Below, piece after piece: positions 1-5,610 of a stretch of DNA of 6,262 nt. Within the stretch, counting starts at the first letter, position 1, and each line of letters starts with the position of its first letter. The notes under the pieces are model-generated. The model was given only the letters and a program-made list of their open reading frames with translations, had not been told where the DNA came from and made no database searches. The DNA is from Oscillospiraceae bacterium (GTDB taxonomy: Bacteria > Bacillota > Clostridia > Oscillospirales > Ruminococcaceae): positions 1 through 6,262 of the forward strand of contig JAFPPJ010000234.1 of NCBI GenBank assembly GCA_017410745.1, read 5' to 3'. The translations under genes and the position numbers were made by a program.

Positions 1-141
1 AAACAATGCATAAAGTAATGAGTAATTAGCAAAAACTCAACCTGTCATTTCCGCATTTAACTAAGTGTTGACCACCGACAAATAAGACCCTGATGGGGGT
101 TTGGGGGTATACTATCTTCCGACCGAAGATAAGACCCGAAA

Positions 142-179
142 CGCCCGTAAAAGCTTGAATATATGTGGTTTTACGGGCG
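142..179. repeat. 11-bp inverted repeat (hairpin), 16-nt loop
   Basis: CGCCCGTAAAA at 142-152 is perfectly matched by TTTTACGGGCG at 169-179, with a 16-nt AT-rich loop. It is the strongest local hairpin in the upstream region. On neither strand is it followed by a clean T-run, so it does not read as a classical rho-independent terminator. It would form one arm of the larger fold proposed for 52-323. Confidence 0.75.
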
Positions 180-229
180 GAGATTGTCTATAATTCGAGG
201 AGGAAATAGGATTAGCCCCCATTAGAAAT

Positions 230-246
230 GTGAAGCGAAGCTTCAC
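230..246. repeat. 7-bp hairpin with GAA loop (GCGAAGC core)
   Basis: GTGAAGC (230-236) and GCTTCAC (240-246) are perfect complements separated by GAA. The centre is GCGAAGC, a sequence known to form an exceptionally stable mini-hairpin in single-stranded DNA. The structure is seen directly; any role in folding of this region is inferred. Confidence 0.7.
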
Positions 247-251
247 TCCTT

Positions 252-279
252 CCCTATACCCTAAACAGCCCCTAAACCC
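252..279 (-). other. Canonical G-quadruplex motif on minus strand
   Basis: Read on the minus strand, four G-tracts of 3, 4, 3 and 3 (complements of 277-279, 269-272, 259-261 and 252-254) are separated by loops of 4, 7 and 4 bases. This fits the usual G3+N1-7 pattern. The same C-runs on the + strand are the partners of the G-rich segment 95-111 in the long-range pairing, so the two structures would compete. Formation in the cell is not shown by sequence alone. Confidence 0.5.
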
Positions 280-411
280 TGACCAATGTTCCGAGGATAG
301 TACATCAGGCACGGTCAAATGCGTATCGGGTAGCAGCGGGCTTGCCCGCCTAAACATCAAAATGCATTATGACTTGTAATATATCAACTCCATTTTCGTG
401 TGTTCTGTCAC

Positions 412-440
412 TTGTAAAATACAGCTTTTTATGTTATCAT
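412..440 (+). promoter_or_regulatory. Probable sigma-A-type promoter of the his operon
   Basis: A -35-like TTGTAA (412-417, 4 of 6 to consensus) and a -10-like TATCAT (435-440, 5 of 6) are separated by exactly 17 bases. Transcription would start near 446-448, about 50 nt before the hisZ start codon. The -10 box lies within the left arm of the perfect palindrome at 432-471, so a protein bound to the palindrome would block the promoter. The leader is too short for a T-box or a ribosome-mediated attenuator. Confidence 0.6.
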
Positions 441-471
441 AGTATCATAGTATTATGATACTATGATAACA
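432..471. promoter_or_regulatory. Perfect 18-bp palindrome, candidate his operator
   Basis: The arms 432-449 and 454-470/471 are perfect inverted repeats with a 4-base centre (GTAT). Each arm is itself a tandem repeat with an 8-bp period: TATCATA at 435 and 443, and its complement TATGATA at 454 and 462. That gives four half-sites in two-fold symmetry. It overlaps the -10 box and the expected transcription start, so it reads as a DNA operator rather than an RNA hairpin, because the transcript would contain little of the left arm. A TrpR-family regulator of the HisR/YerC type, predicted for his genes in Firmicutes, is a plausible binder. TrpR also binds tandem sites spaced by 8 bp. The identity of the binder is inference. 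Confidence 0.7.
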
Positions 472-495
472 CTTTACTACAATAAAGGAATTATT

Positions 496-1671
496 ATGAA
501 ACGATACGATCTTATCACGCCCGAGGGGACAAGAGATCTCCTCTTCGGCGAATCCTCAGCAGTAGATACGGTAGAGAGCCGTCTGCTGGAAATGTTCCGT
601 TCGAGGGGCTATTCCCGCGTCATAACCCCGGGTCTCGAATTCTACGACGTGTTCATGCTCAAATCCCGCTATTTCTCGCAGGAGACCATGTATAAGCTGG
701 TAGATCCCAAGGGCAGGCTCATGGCAGTGCGCCCGGATACCACCCTTCCCATCGCCCGCATGACCGCCACAAGGCTCAGGGGCGAGGTGCTCCCCCTCCG
801 CCTTTGCTATGCGCAGAACGTGTTCCGCTCCCGCCCCGGCATGAGAGGCAGACGCGACGAAGTGCGTCAGGCAGGCATAGAGCTGATAGGCTCATCCTCG
901 GAGCGTGCAGACCTTGAGATGCTCAGCGCCGCCCTCGATGCAATATCATGGGTGCCCGGCGGATACCGCATAGAGATAGGTCATATCGGCTTCTTCAAGG
1001 CGCTGCTCGCAGGTGCGGGCTGCGATGAGGACACCTCCGAGAAGATACGCTCCCTCGTGGAATACAAGAATTACCCGGAGCTTTGCGACCTGCTCAGCGA
1101 GTACACAAACAGCCCCGCAGTCTCCGCGCTCCGTCAGCTCCCCCGTCTCTTCGGCGGCGCAGAGGTGTTCGAGCGTGCATACGAGCTCACCCGCGGCATA
1201 GAGGCAGCCCAGGAGGCACTGCATCAGCTCGAGAGCGTGTATCTCAAGCTGCGTGAGACCGATGCCGCAGTAACGGTGGATCTCGGACTTGTAAATCATA
1301 TGAACTATTATACAGGCATCGTGGTCAAGGGCTATATCACAGGCTCGGGCGAAGCGGTGCTCTCGGGCGGACGCTATGACGGCCTGCTCGCAGAATTCGG
1401 ATTTGATGCTCCCGCCACAGGCTTTGCGGTCAATGTGGATGCAGTCGCATCCGCAGTAGACGCACCCGTACCCGCCGCAGACGTGATAGTGTTCGGCGAG
1501 GAGGGCGCAGAGATGAAGGCGATAGAATATATACGGTCACTGGCATCACAGGGGATACGCGCGGAGTTCTCGGTGTTCGACACCAAAGAGGACACAGCCG
1601 CCTATGCCCGCGAGAAGCGTATATCCAAGCTCGTTACAGTGGGCGATACCGTGACGGAGGAGGTGTTCTGA
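496..1671 (+). CDS. hisZ: ATP phosphoribosyltransferase regulatory subunit HisZ
   Basis: HisZ is a class II HisRS-like protein without synthetase activity. It joins short-form HisG to make the active, histidine-sensitive ATP phosphoribosyltransferase of the first pathway step, in the cytoplasm. The 391-residue protein shows the N-terminal EGTRD (residues 10-14), a motif 1 region (43-53), RPDTTLPIARM (79-89), a motif 2 region (101-132) and a motif 3 stretch SGGRYDGLLAEFG (290-302). At 265-274 the HisRS signature LVRGLDYYTG reads LVNHMNYYTG. The catalytic Arg is therefore replaced by Asn267, which favours HisZ over a true HisRS. Residues about 325-391 resemble a C-terminal alpha/beta domain. 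ATG 496 is chosen because AGGA (486-489) sits 6 nt upstream. The in-frame ATG at 463 lies inside the palindrome, lacks a Shine-Dalgarno site and would add only 11 residues. hisG follows after one base. Confidence 0.95.
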   Translation: MKRYDLITPEGTRDLLFGESSAVDTVESRLLEMFRSRGYSRVITPGLEFYDVFMLKSRYFSQETMYKLVDPKGRLMAVRPDTTLPIARMTATRLRGEVLPLRLCYAQNVFRSRPGMRGRRDEVRQAGIELIGSSSERADLEMLSAALDAISWVPGGYRIEIGHIGFFKALLAGAGCDEDTSEKIRSLVEYKNYPELCDLLSEYTNSPAVSALRQLPRLFGGAEVFERAYELTRGIEAAQEALHQLESVYLKLRETDAAVTVDLGLVNHMNYYTGIVVKGYITGSGEAVLSGGRYDGLLAEFGFDAPATGFAVNVDAVASAVDAPVPAADVIVFGEEGAEMKAIEYIRSLASQGIRAEFSVFDTKEDTAAYAREKRISKLVTVGDTVTEEVF

Positions 1672-1672
1672 G

Positions 1673-2296
1673 GTGGAGAAGTTAAGGATAGCCCTGACCA
1701 AGGGCAGACTTGAAAAGGATACTGTTGCCCTTTTTGAGAAGATGGGATATGACTGCTCCGCTGTACATGACAAGGGCAGAAGGCTCATACTCCCCGTGGG
1801 CGACGATATCGAGGTAGTGCTCGCAAAGGCTGCGGACGTCATCACATATGTGGAGAACGGCGTTTGTGACCTGGGCGTAGTGGGCAAGGATACCATCATG
1901 GAGATGAACGGCAAGTTCTTCGAGCTGGTGGATCTGGGCTTCGGCAAATGCCGCTTCGCACTTGCAGGCAAGAAGGGCGATGATTTCTACGGCGGCACTC
2001 ATGTGCGCACCATCGCCACGAAGTATCCGGTAGTCGCACGCACATTCTTTGAGAAGAAGAATATGGACGTGGATATAGTCAAGATAGAGGGCAGCGTGGA
2101 GCTGGCTCCCCTGCTCGGACTTTCCCACGCCATAGTGGATATAGTCGAGACAGGTACTACCCTCAAGGAGAACGGTCTCGAGGTATTTGAATACGTTTGT
2201 CCGATCTCTGCAAGGCTCATCGCCAATATGGTCAGCATGAAGCTGAGGCAGAAGGAGATAGAGGCTCTCATAGGAGAGATAGAAAGGAATCTGTAA
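1673..2296 (+). CDS. hisG: ATP phosphoribosyltransferase catalytic subunit, short form HisG
   Basis: HisG condenses ATP with PRPP to phosphoribosyl-ATP, the committed step of histidine synthesis. At 207 residues it is the short form, lacking the roughly 80-residue C-terminal regulatory domain of long HisG. It therefore needs HisZ, whose gene is immediately upstream. Visible motifs are the N-terminal LRIALTKGRL (4-13), the DLGVVGKD segment (66-73) and the PRPP-binding loop DIVETGTTLKENGL (156-169, with E159, T160, G161, T162, T163). The start is GTG at 1673, one base after the hisZ stop codon (1669-1671). It is supported by AGGAGG at 1658-1663, 9 nt upstream within the hisZ end. That tight spacing suggests translational coupling and balanced subunit production. 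The stop TAA shares its last base with the hisD ATG. Confidence 0.97.
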   Translation: MEKLRIALTKGRLEKDTVALFEKMGYDCSAVHDKGRRLILPVGDDIEVVLAKAADVITYVENGVCDLGVVGKDTIMEMNGKFFELVDLGFGKCRFALAGKKGDDFYGGTHVRTIATKYPVVARTFFEKKNMDVDIVKIEGSVELAPLLGLSHAIVDIVETGTTLKENGLEVFEYVCPISARLIANMVSMKLRQKEIEALIGEIERNL

Positions 2297-3597
2297 TGAT
2301 AAGGATAATCAAGGCGGACGGCAAGGCTGAATACGACTTCATCCGCGAGCTCGATGCCCGCTCTGCCGACGTGAACAAGGAAATAACCGAGATAGTGAGC
2401 TTCGTAATAGAAAATGTCCGCTCCCGCGGCGACGAGGCCGTAAGGGAGTTCACCCTCAAATTCGACGGCAAGGTGCCCGACAGCTTCGAGGTGTCCCGCG
2501 ACGAGATAAACGACGCACTCACCGAGCTCAACGAAACATCCCCCGAGCTTGTCACCGCCATGCTCAATGCAATGGAGAACATCAGCGACTTCCACAACCG
2601 TCAGAAGGAGCAGAGCTTCATCGACACCCGTGCAGACGGCTGCATAGTGGGACAGCGCGTGAGAGGTCTTGACCGTGTGGGTCTGTATGTGCCCAACGGC
2701 TCCGCTCCCCTGTTCTCCACCGTGCTCATGAATGCCGTTCCCGCAAAGATAGCAGGCGTAAGGGAGCTCATCATGCTCACACCTCCGGGCAAGGACGGCA
2801 AGCCCTCCAAGGAGATACTCTGCGCAGCAGCTATCGCAGGCGTAGACAGGGTATTCACGGTAGGCGGCGCACAGGCTGTGGCTGCAATGGCATACGGCAC
2901 CGAGACCATACCCGCCTGCGACAAGATAGTAGGCCCCGGCAATATCTTCGTTGCCACCGCAAAGAAGCTGCTCTACGGCCAGGTGGATATAGATATGATC
3001 GCAGGCCCCTCCGAGATACTCGTCATCGCCGACGAAAAGGCAGACCCCAAGTTCCTTGCGGCAGACCTGCTCAGCCAGGCAGAGCATGACAAGCTCGCAA
3101 GCGCGATACTCATCACCACCTCCGCAGATATCGCAGAGAAGACCTCACAGGAGATAGAGCGCCAGATGGCTCTCCTCGAGCGCCGCGACATCATGCGTGC
3201 ATCCATAGATAATCACGGCGCGATGATCGTCGCAGACGACCTCGCACAGGCAATAAAGCTCGCGAATATACTCGCACCCGAGCACCTCGAGCTTGCAGTG
3301 GAGGATCCCCTCAAGTATATCGGCCTTATCGACAATGCGGGCTCCGTATTCCTCGGCGCGTACTCCTCCGAGCCTCTCGGCGACTACTACGCAGGCCCCA
3401 ACCACGTTCTCCCCACAGGCGGCACGGCAAAATTCTTCTCGCCCCTTTCCGTCAATGCATTCACCAAGCGTTCCCAGTTCATATACTATACCGAGGATGC
3501 GCTGCGTGAGGCAAAGGACGATATAATCACCCTTGCAAGGCGTGAGGGGCTCACCGCTCATGCAAATGCCATCGCTGTGAGGTTTGAGAACGAATGA
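2296..3597 (+). CDS. hisD: Histidinol dehydrogenase HisD
   Basis: HisD is a zinc-dependent NAD enzyme that oxidises L-histidinol through histidinal to L-histidine, the last two steps of the pathway. The 433-residue length matches the family (E. coli about 434). The zinc ligands and catalytic pair are all present: Gln261 and His264 in SQAEHD, catalytic Glu329-His330 in APEHLE, Asp363 in PLGDYYAGPNHVLPT, and His422 in EGLTAHANA. The GPGN segment (213-216) and AGPSE (236-240) are also typical. Start ATG 2296 overlaps the hisG stop by one base, and AAAGGA (2283-2288) lies 7 nt before it. An in-frame TTG at 2197 would extend the protein into hisG with no family similarity, so it is rejected. The 3' end overlaps hisC by ATGA. 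Confidence 0.98.
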   Translation: MIRIIKADGKAEYDFIRELDARSADVNKEITEIVSFVIENVRSRGDEAVREFTLKFDGKVPDSFEVSRDEINDALTELNETSPELVTAMLNAMENISDFHNRQKEQSFIDTRADGCIVGQRVRGLDRVGLYVPNGSAPLFSTVLMNAVPAKIAGVRELIMLTPPGKDGKPSKEILCAAAIAGVDRVFTVGGAQAVAAMAYGTETIPACDKIVGPGNIFVATAKKLLYGQVDIDMIAGPSEILVIADEKADPKFLAADLLSQAEHDKLASAILITTSADIAEKTSQEIERQMALLERRDIMRASIDNHGAMIVADDLAQAIKLANILAPEHLELAVEDPLKYIGLIDNAGSVFLGAYSSEPLGDYYAGPNHVLPTGGTAKFFSPLSVNAFTKRSQFIYYTEDALREAKDDIITLARREGLTAHANAIAVRFENE

Positions 3598-4646
3598 TAA
3601 TGACAAAGAAGCTGCGCTCCCTTGACCTGTATATACCGCCCGACAGCGGATGCAGGATAAGGCTCGACTCAAACGAATCACCCTATGATATGGGCGAGGT
3701 CTTCAAGGATGACATCGCCCGTGTCATCACGGACACCTGTCTCAACCGCTACCCCGAGCCAAGGTATACCGCCCTGCTCGAAGCCGCATCCGACTACTTC
3801 GGCATCCCCGCGGACAATATCACCGCAGGCAACGGCAGCGATGAGCTCATATCCGTCATACTCGGCGCGTTCCTCTCCAAGGGGGATACGGTGGTGACCA
3901 TATCGCCCGACTTCTCAATGTATGCGTTCTACGGCTTTCTCAATGAGCTGAAGGTGCATTCCGTCCCCAAGGAGGACGACCTGAAGATAAATATATCCAA
4001 GGTGATCGAGTACTGCTCGCAGAATCCCGTGGGAGCGGTCATATTCTCAAATCCCTGCAATCCCACATCGCTGGGCGTGCGCCGTCAGGACGTGCTCCGT
4101 CTGATAAAGAACGTGTCCTGCCTGTGCGTGATAGACGAGGCGTACATGGACTTCTGGGATCAGTCGGTCATGGATCAGATAGAGACCCTTGACAATCTCA
4201 TCGTGCTCAAGACCGCATCGAAGAATATGGGCATGGCATCACTCAGACTTGGCTTTGCCATGGCGTGCAGGGAGATAACCGACGTGCTGCGTGCGGTGAA
4301 GTCCCCCTACAATGTCAACTCCTACACCATCGCCGCTGCCTGTGAGGTGATGCGGCACAAGGATGTCATAGAGGAGAACACGCAGAAGATACTCGCCGCA
4401 AGGGATGAACTCAGAGAAGGTCTGCTGCGCCTTTCGGAGCGGCACTTCACCATAGAGCGAGTATACGACAGCGTGACCAACTTCGTATTCGTGAAGACGC
4501 CCAAGGCAGAGACCATAGCCGAGGAGCTGAAAAAGCGCTCCGTAAGCATCCGTCAGATGGGCGGCTATCTGCGCATCACCGCAGGCACCCCCGACGAAGT
4601 AAAGGAACTTTTATACCAGATGGAACAAGTGCTCTCACTTATATGA
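3594..4646 (+). CDS. hisC: Histidinol-phosphate aminotransferase HisC
   Basis: HisC is a PLP-dependent class I/II aminotransferase converting imidazole acetol phosphate plus glutamate to histidinol phosphate and 2-oxoglutarate. The 350-residue protein shows the substrate-side LDSNESPYD (24-32), AGNGSDEL (78-85), NPCNPT (153-158), and Asp181 and Tyr184 in VIDEAYMDF. The PLP-binding Lys210 is in TASKNMGMASLRLG, with phosphate-binding Arg218, and the carboxylate-binding Arg327 is in YLRITAGTP. The start ATG 3594 overlaps the hisD stop (ATGA). A second ATG two codons later (3600) is an equally possible start. The Shine-Dalgarno site is only moderate (TGAGG at 3578-3582), in keeping with coupling to hisD translation. 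A 203-nt spacer containing a heptad-repeat element follows. HisC enzymes can also act on aromatic amino acids; operon context supports the histidine role. Confidence 0.97.
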   Translation: MIMTKKLRSLDLYIPPDSGCRIRLDSNESPYDMGEVFKDDIARVITDTCLNRYPEPRYTALLEAASDYFGIPADNITAGNGSDELISVILGAFLSKGDTVVTISPDFSMYAFYGFLNELKVHSVPKEDDLKINISKVIEYCSQNPVGAVIFSNPCNPTSLGVRRQDVLRLIKNVSCLCVIDEAYMDFWDQSVMDQIETLDNLIVLKTASKNMGMASLRLGFAMACREITDVLRAVKSPYNVNSYTIAAACEVMRHKDVIEENTQKILAARDELREGLLRLSERHFTIERVYDSVTNFVFVKTPKAETIAEELKKRSVSIRQMGGYLRITAGTPDEVKELLYQMEQVLSLI

Positions 4647-4828
4647 GTTTGGAGTTTGGAGTTTGGAGTGTGGAGTTACTGACGGGACATATTGATTTGT
4701 CTTTAGCCGCTCTTTAAGCGGGAACGATGACAACGCACAAACCACAGGCTATACGTTCGTTTGGAAGTTTTCGCTCTTAACTTTTCAGAGTGCGATAACT
4801 CCAAACTCCACTCTTCACACTCCAAACT
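4646..4828. repeat. Intergenic element bounded by inverted AGTTTGG heptad arrays
   Basis: The left end (4646-4680) reads on the + strand as five 7-base units: AGTTTGG three times, AGTGTGG and AGTTACT. The right end (4828-4794) reads on the minus strand as AGTTTGG, AGTGTGA, AGAGTGG, AGTTTGG and AGTTATC. The two arms align in register over 33 bases with 5 mismatches, forming imperfect terminal inverted repeats around a roughly 115-bp core. The core contains a small hairpin (4707-4711 with 4717-4721) and no gene. The element starts on the last base of the hisC stop codon and ends about 10 nt before the hisB ribosome binding site. It looks like a miniature mobile or expanding repeat element. It may also form a hairpin in the mRNA that protects or separates operon segments. 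Confidence 0.6.
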
Positions 4829-4838
4829 TGAAAAATAT

Positions 4839-4844
4839 GGAGGT
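4839..4844 (+). promoter_or_regulatory. Strong ribosome binding site of hisB
   Basis: GGAGGT lies 5 nt before the hisB ATG. hisB is separated from hisC by 203 nt and cannot rely on translational coupling, so this independent strong site decides the start. Confidence 0.85.
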
Positions 4845-4849
4845 ATATT

Positions 4850-5428
4850 ATGCGTAACTCTGTGATCGACCGCAAGACAAAGGAGACGGATATACACGTA
4901 AGTCTGTGTCTTGACGGCAGCGGCAGATATGATATAGATACGGGCATCGGATTTTTCGACCATATGCTCACCGCACTTTGCGTACACGCAGGCTTTGACA
5001 TGGAGGTAAAGTGCAAAGGCGACCTTCATGTGGACGGGCATCACAGCGTGGAGGATACGGGCATAGTGCTCGGTCAGGCGTTCAAGGCGGCGCTCGGCAG
5101 CACATCCGGCATACGCCGCTACGGCTCATTCTATATACCTATGGATGAGGCACTCGGCTTCTGCTCCCTCGATATATCCAACCGCCCCTATCTGGTGTAC
5201 GAGTGTGCGTATACCAATCAGCAGACAGGCACATACGACAATTTCCTCACCGAGGAATTCATGCGCGCCTTTGCGATGAATGCAGGCATCACGCTTCATC
5301 TGCGCTGCCTCTACGGTGCAAACGACCACCACAAGATAGAGGCACTGTTCAAGGCGCTGGCTCACTCCCTTAAAGAAGCAGTGACCCTCACAGGCGAGGG
5401 CACCCTCTCCACAAAAGGAGTGCTCTGA
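4850..5428 (+). CDS. hisB: Imidazoleglycerol-phosphate dehydratase HisB (monofunctional)
   Basis: HisB is a manganese enzyme that dehydrates imidazoleglycerol phosphate to imidazole acetol phosphate, the substrate of HisC. At 192 residues it is the stand-alone dehydratase, without the N-terminal histidinol-phosphatase domain found fused in E. coli. A separate phosphatase must therefore be encoded elsewhere. Motifs typical of the family are GIGFFDHML (32-40), DLHVDGHHSVEDTG (58-71, metal ligands His64, His65, Glu68) and GANDHHKIEALFKA (156-169, His160, His161, Glu164). The ATG at 4850 follows GGAGGT by 5 nt. hisC lies 203 nt upstream and the next gene 182 nt downstream, both gaps filled by heptad-bounded elements. 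The hisB stop codon forms part of the first heptad of the second element. Confidence 0.97.
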   Translation: MRNSVIDRKTKETDIHVSLCLDGSGRYDIDTGIGFFDHMLTALCVHAGFDMEVKCKGDLHVDGHHSVEDTGIVLGQAFKAALGSTSGIRRYGSFYIPMDEALGFCSLDISNRPYLVYECAYTNQQTGTYDNFLTEEFMRAFAMNAGITLHLRCLYGANDHHKIEALFKALAHSLKEAVTLTGEGTLSTKGVL

Positions 5429-5604
5429 ATGCACAAGGCATAATGCAAAATGTATCGGGACGGCATTATGACTTCACCTTCTCCGCAATGAAAGGTGCAT
5501 ATTATGTGCATTATACATTATAAATTCAAGCATTTCTGCACTTACCCATCGTTATGAAAGGAGCATATTCATTATGCATTATGCATTATGAATTATGAAT
5601 TAAT
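5426..5604. repeat. Intergenic element bounded by inverted ATAATGC/CATTATG heptads
   Basis: The left end reads on the + strand as 7-base units TGAATGC, ACAAGGC, ATAATGC and AAAATGT (5426-5453). The right end carries CATTATG three times (5570-5590), then AATTATG and AATTAAT (5591-5604). On the minus strand these become the same ATAATGC-type heptads, so the ends are imperfect inverted repeats. Inside is a direct duplication (5488-5526 and 5554-5595). No gene is seen. The element begins at the hisB stop codon and ends 6 nt before the next start codon. Like the element after hisC it may be a miniature mobile or expanding repeat. Its AT-rich heptads could also serve as mRNA structure. Confidence 0.55.
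5488..5595 (+). repeat. Imperfect direct duplication inside the second spacer
   Basis: Two copies begin with ATGAAAGG, then T or A, then GCATATT (5488-5503 and 5554-5569). Both continue into CATTAT-type units followed by AATT (to about 5526 and 5595). The offset is 66 bp, and the second copy carries about three extra bases and more regular heptads. This suggests that the spacer grew by duplication. Confidence 0.6.
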
Positions 5605-5610
5605 AAAGCC

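Larger units (their letters stand above)
52..323. other. Possible structured RNA or fold-back DNA element
   Basis: Complementary segments are nested around a centre. 52-57 can pair with 318-323, 69-73 with 313-317, 89-94 with 304-309, 95-98 with 269-272, 99-102 with 263-266 and 105-111 with 255-261. Inside the last pair sit three local hairpins (113-131, 142-179, 230-246). This arrangement would make a multibranched fold closed by an interrupted stem. The 11-bp hairpin and the 7-bp pairings are seen directly. Several outer pairings are only 4-6 bp and could be chance, since they were found by eye. I recognise no known RNA family: it lacks T-box, tmRNA, RNase P and 6S hallmarks. The transcribed strand is unknown. 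It could also be a miniature transposable element. Confidence 0.35.
1..431. other. Gene-free upstream region with multiple hairpins
   Basis: No convincing protein or tRNA gene is seen here on either strand. The region is not featureless. It holds a 7-bp hairpin (113-119 with 125-131), an 11-bp hairpin (142-152 with 169-179), a 7-bp hairpin with a GAA loop (230-236 with 240-246) and a short GC-rich hairpin (336-340 with 345-349). It also has G-runs at 95-99 and 103-107 and C-runs at 216-220 and 252-279. The 9-mer ATAAGACCC occurs twice (82-90 and 129-137). None of the hairpins is followed by a run of T, so none looks like an intrinsic terminator. The only longer open frame (minus strand, 112-360) has no family resemblance and runs across the hairpins. 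The end of the gene before the operon is not visible. Confidence 0.7.

Noticed and set aside
142..179. Intrinsic terminator of an upstream gene
   Set aside because: The stem is good, but no T-run follows on either strand and the 16-nt loop is long.
189..203. TATAAT followed by AGGAGG, looking like a promoter and ribosome binding site
   Set aside because: No -35 box at suitable spacing and no start codon with an open frame after the AGGAGG; probably coincidence within the structured region.
112..360. 82-residue open frame on the minus strand upstream of hisZ
   Set aside because: It runs through the hairpins and G/C-runs, has no recognisable domain and no convincing ribosome binding site. Its composition looks like translated noncoding DNA.
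446..495. T-box or histidine leader peptide controlling the operon
   Set aside because: No T-box antiterminator sequence (GGGTGG-type) was found upstream. The leader is only about 50 nt, with no run of His codons and no terminator hairpin plus T-run.
463..495. Upstream ATG start for HisZ giving 11 extra residues
   Set aside because: It lies in the right arm of the palindrome about 16 nt after the predicted transcription start and has no Shine-Dalgarno site. The ATG at 496 has AGGA at good spacing, and the family N-terminus fits it.
1999..3087. 362-residue open frame on the minus strand
   Set aside because: It lies antisense to hisG and hisD, both of which have intact catalytic motifs. It is a by-product of codon bias in the real genes.
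4703..5044. Minus-strand open frames covering the hisC-hisB spacer
   Set aside because: They continue antisense into hisB and show only low-complexity repeat-derived residues in the spacer, with no support as genes.
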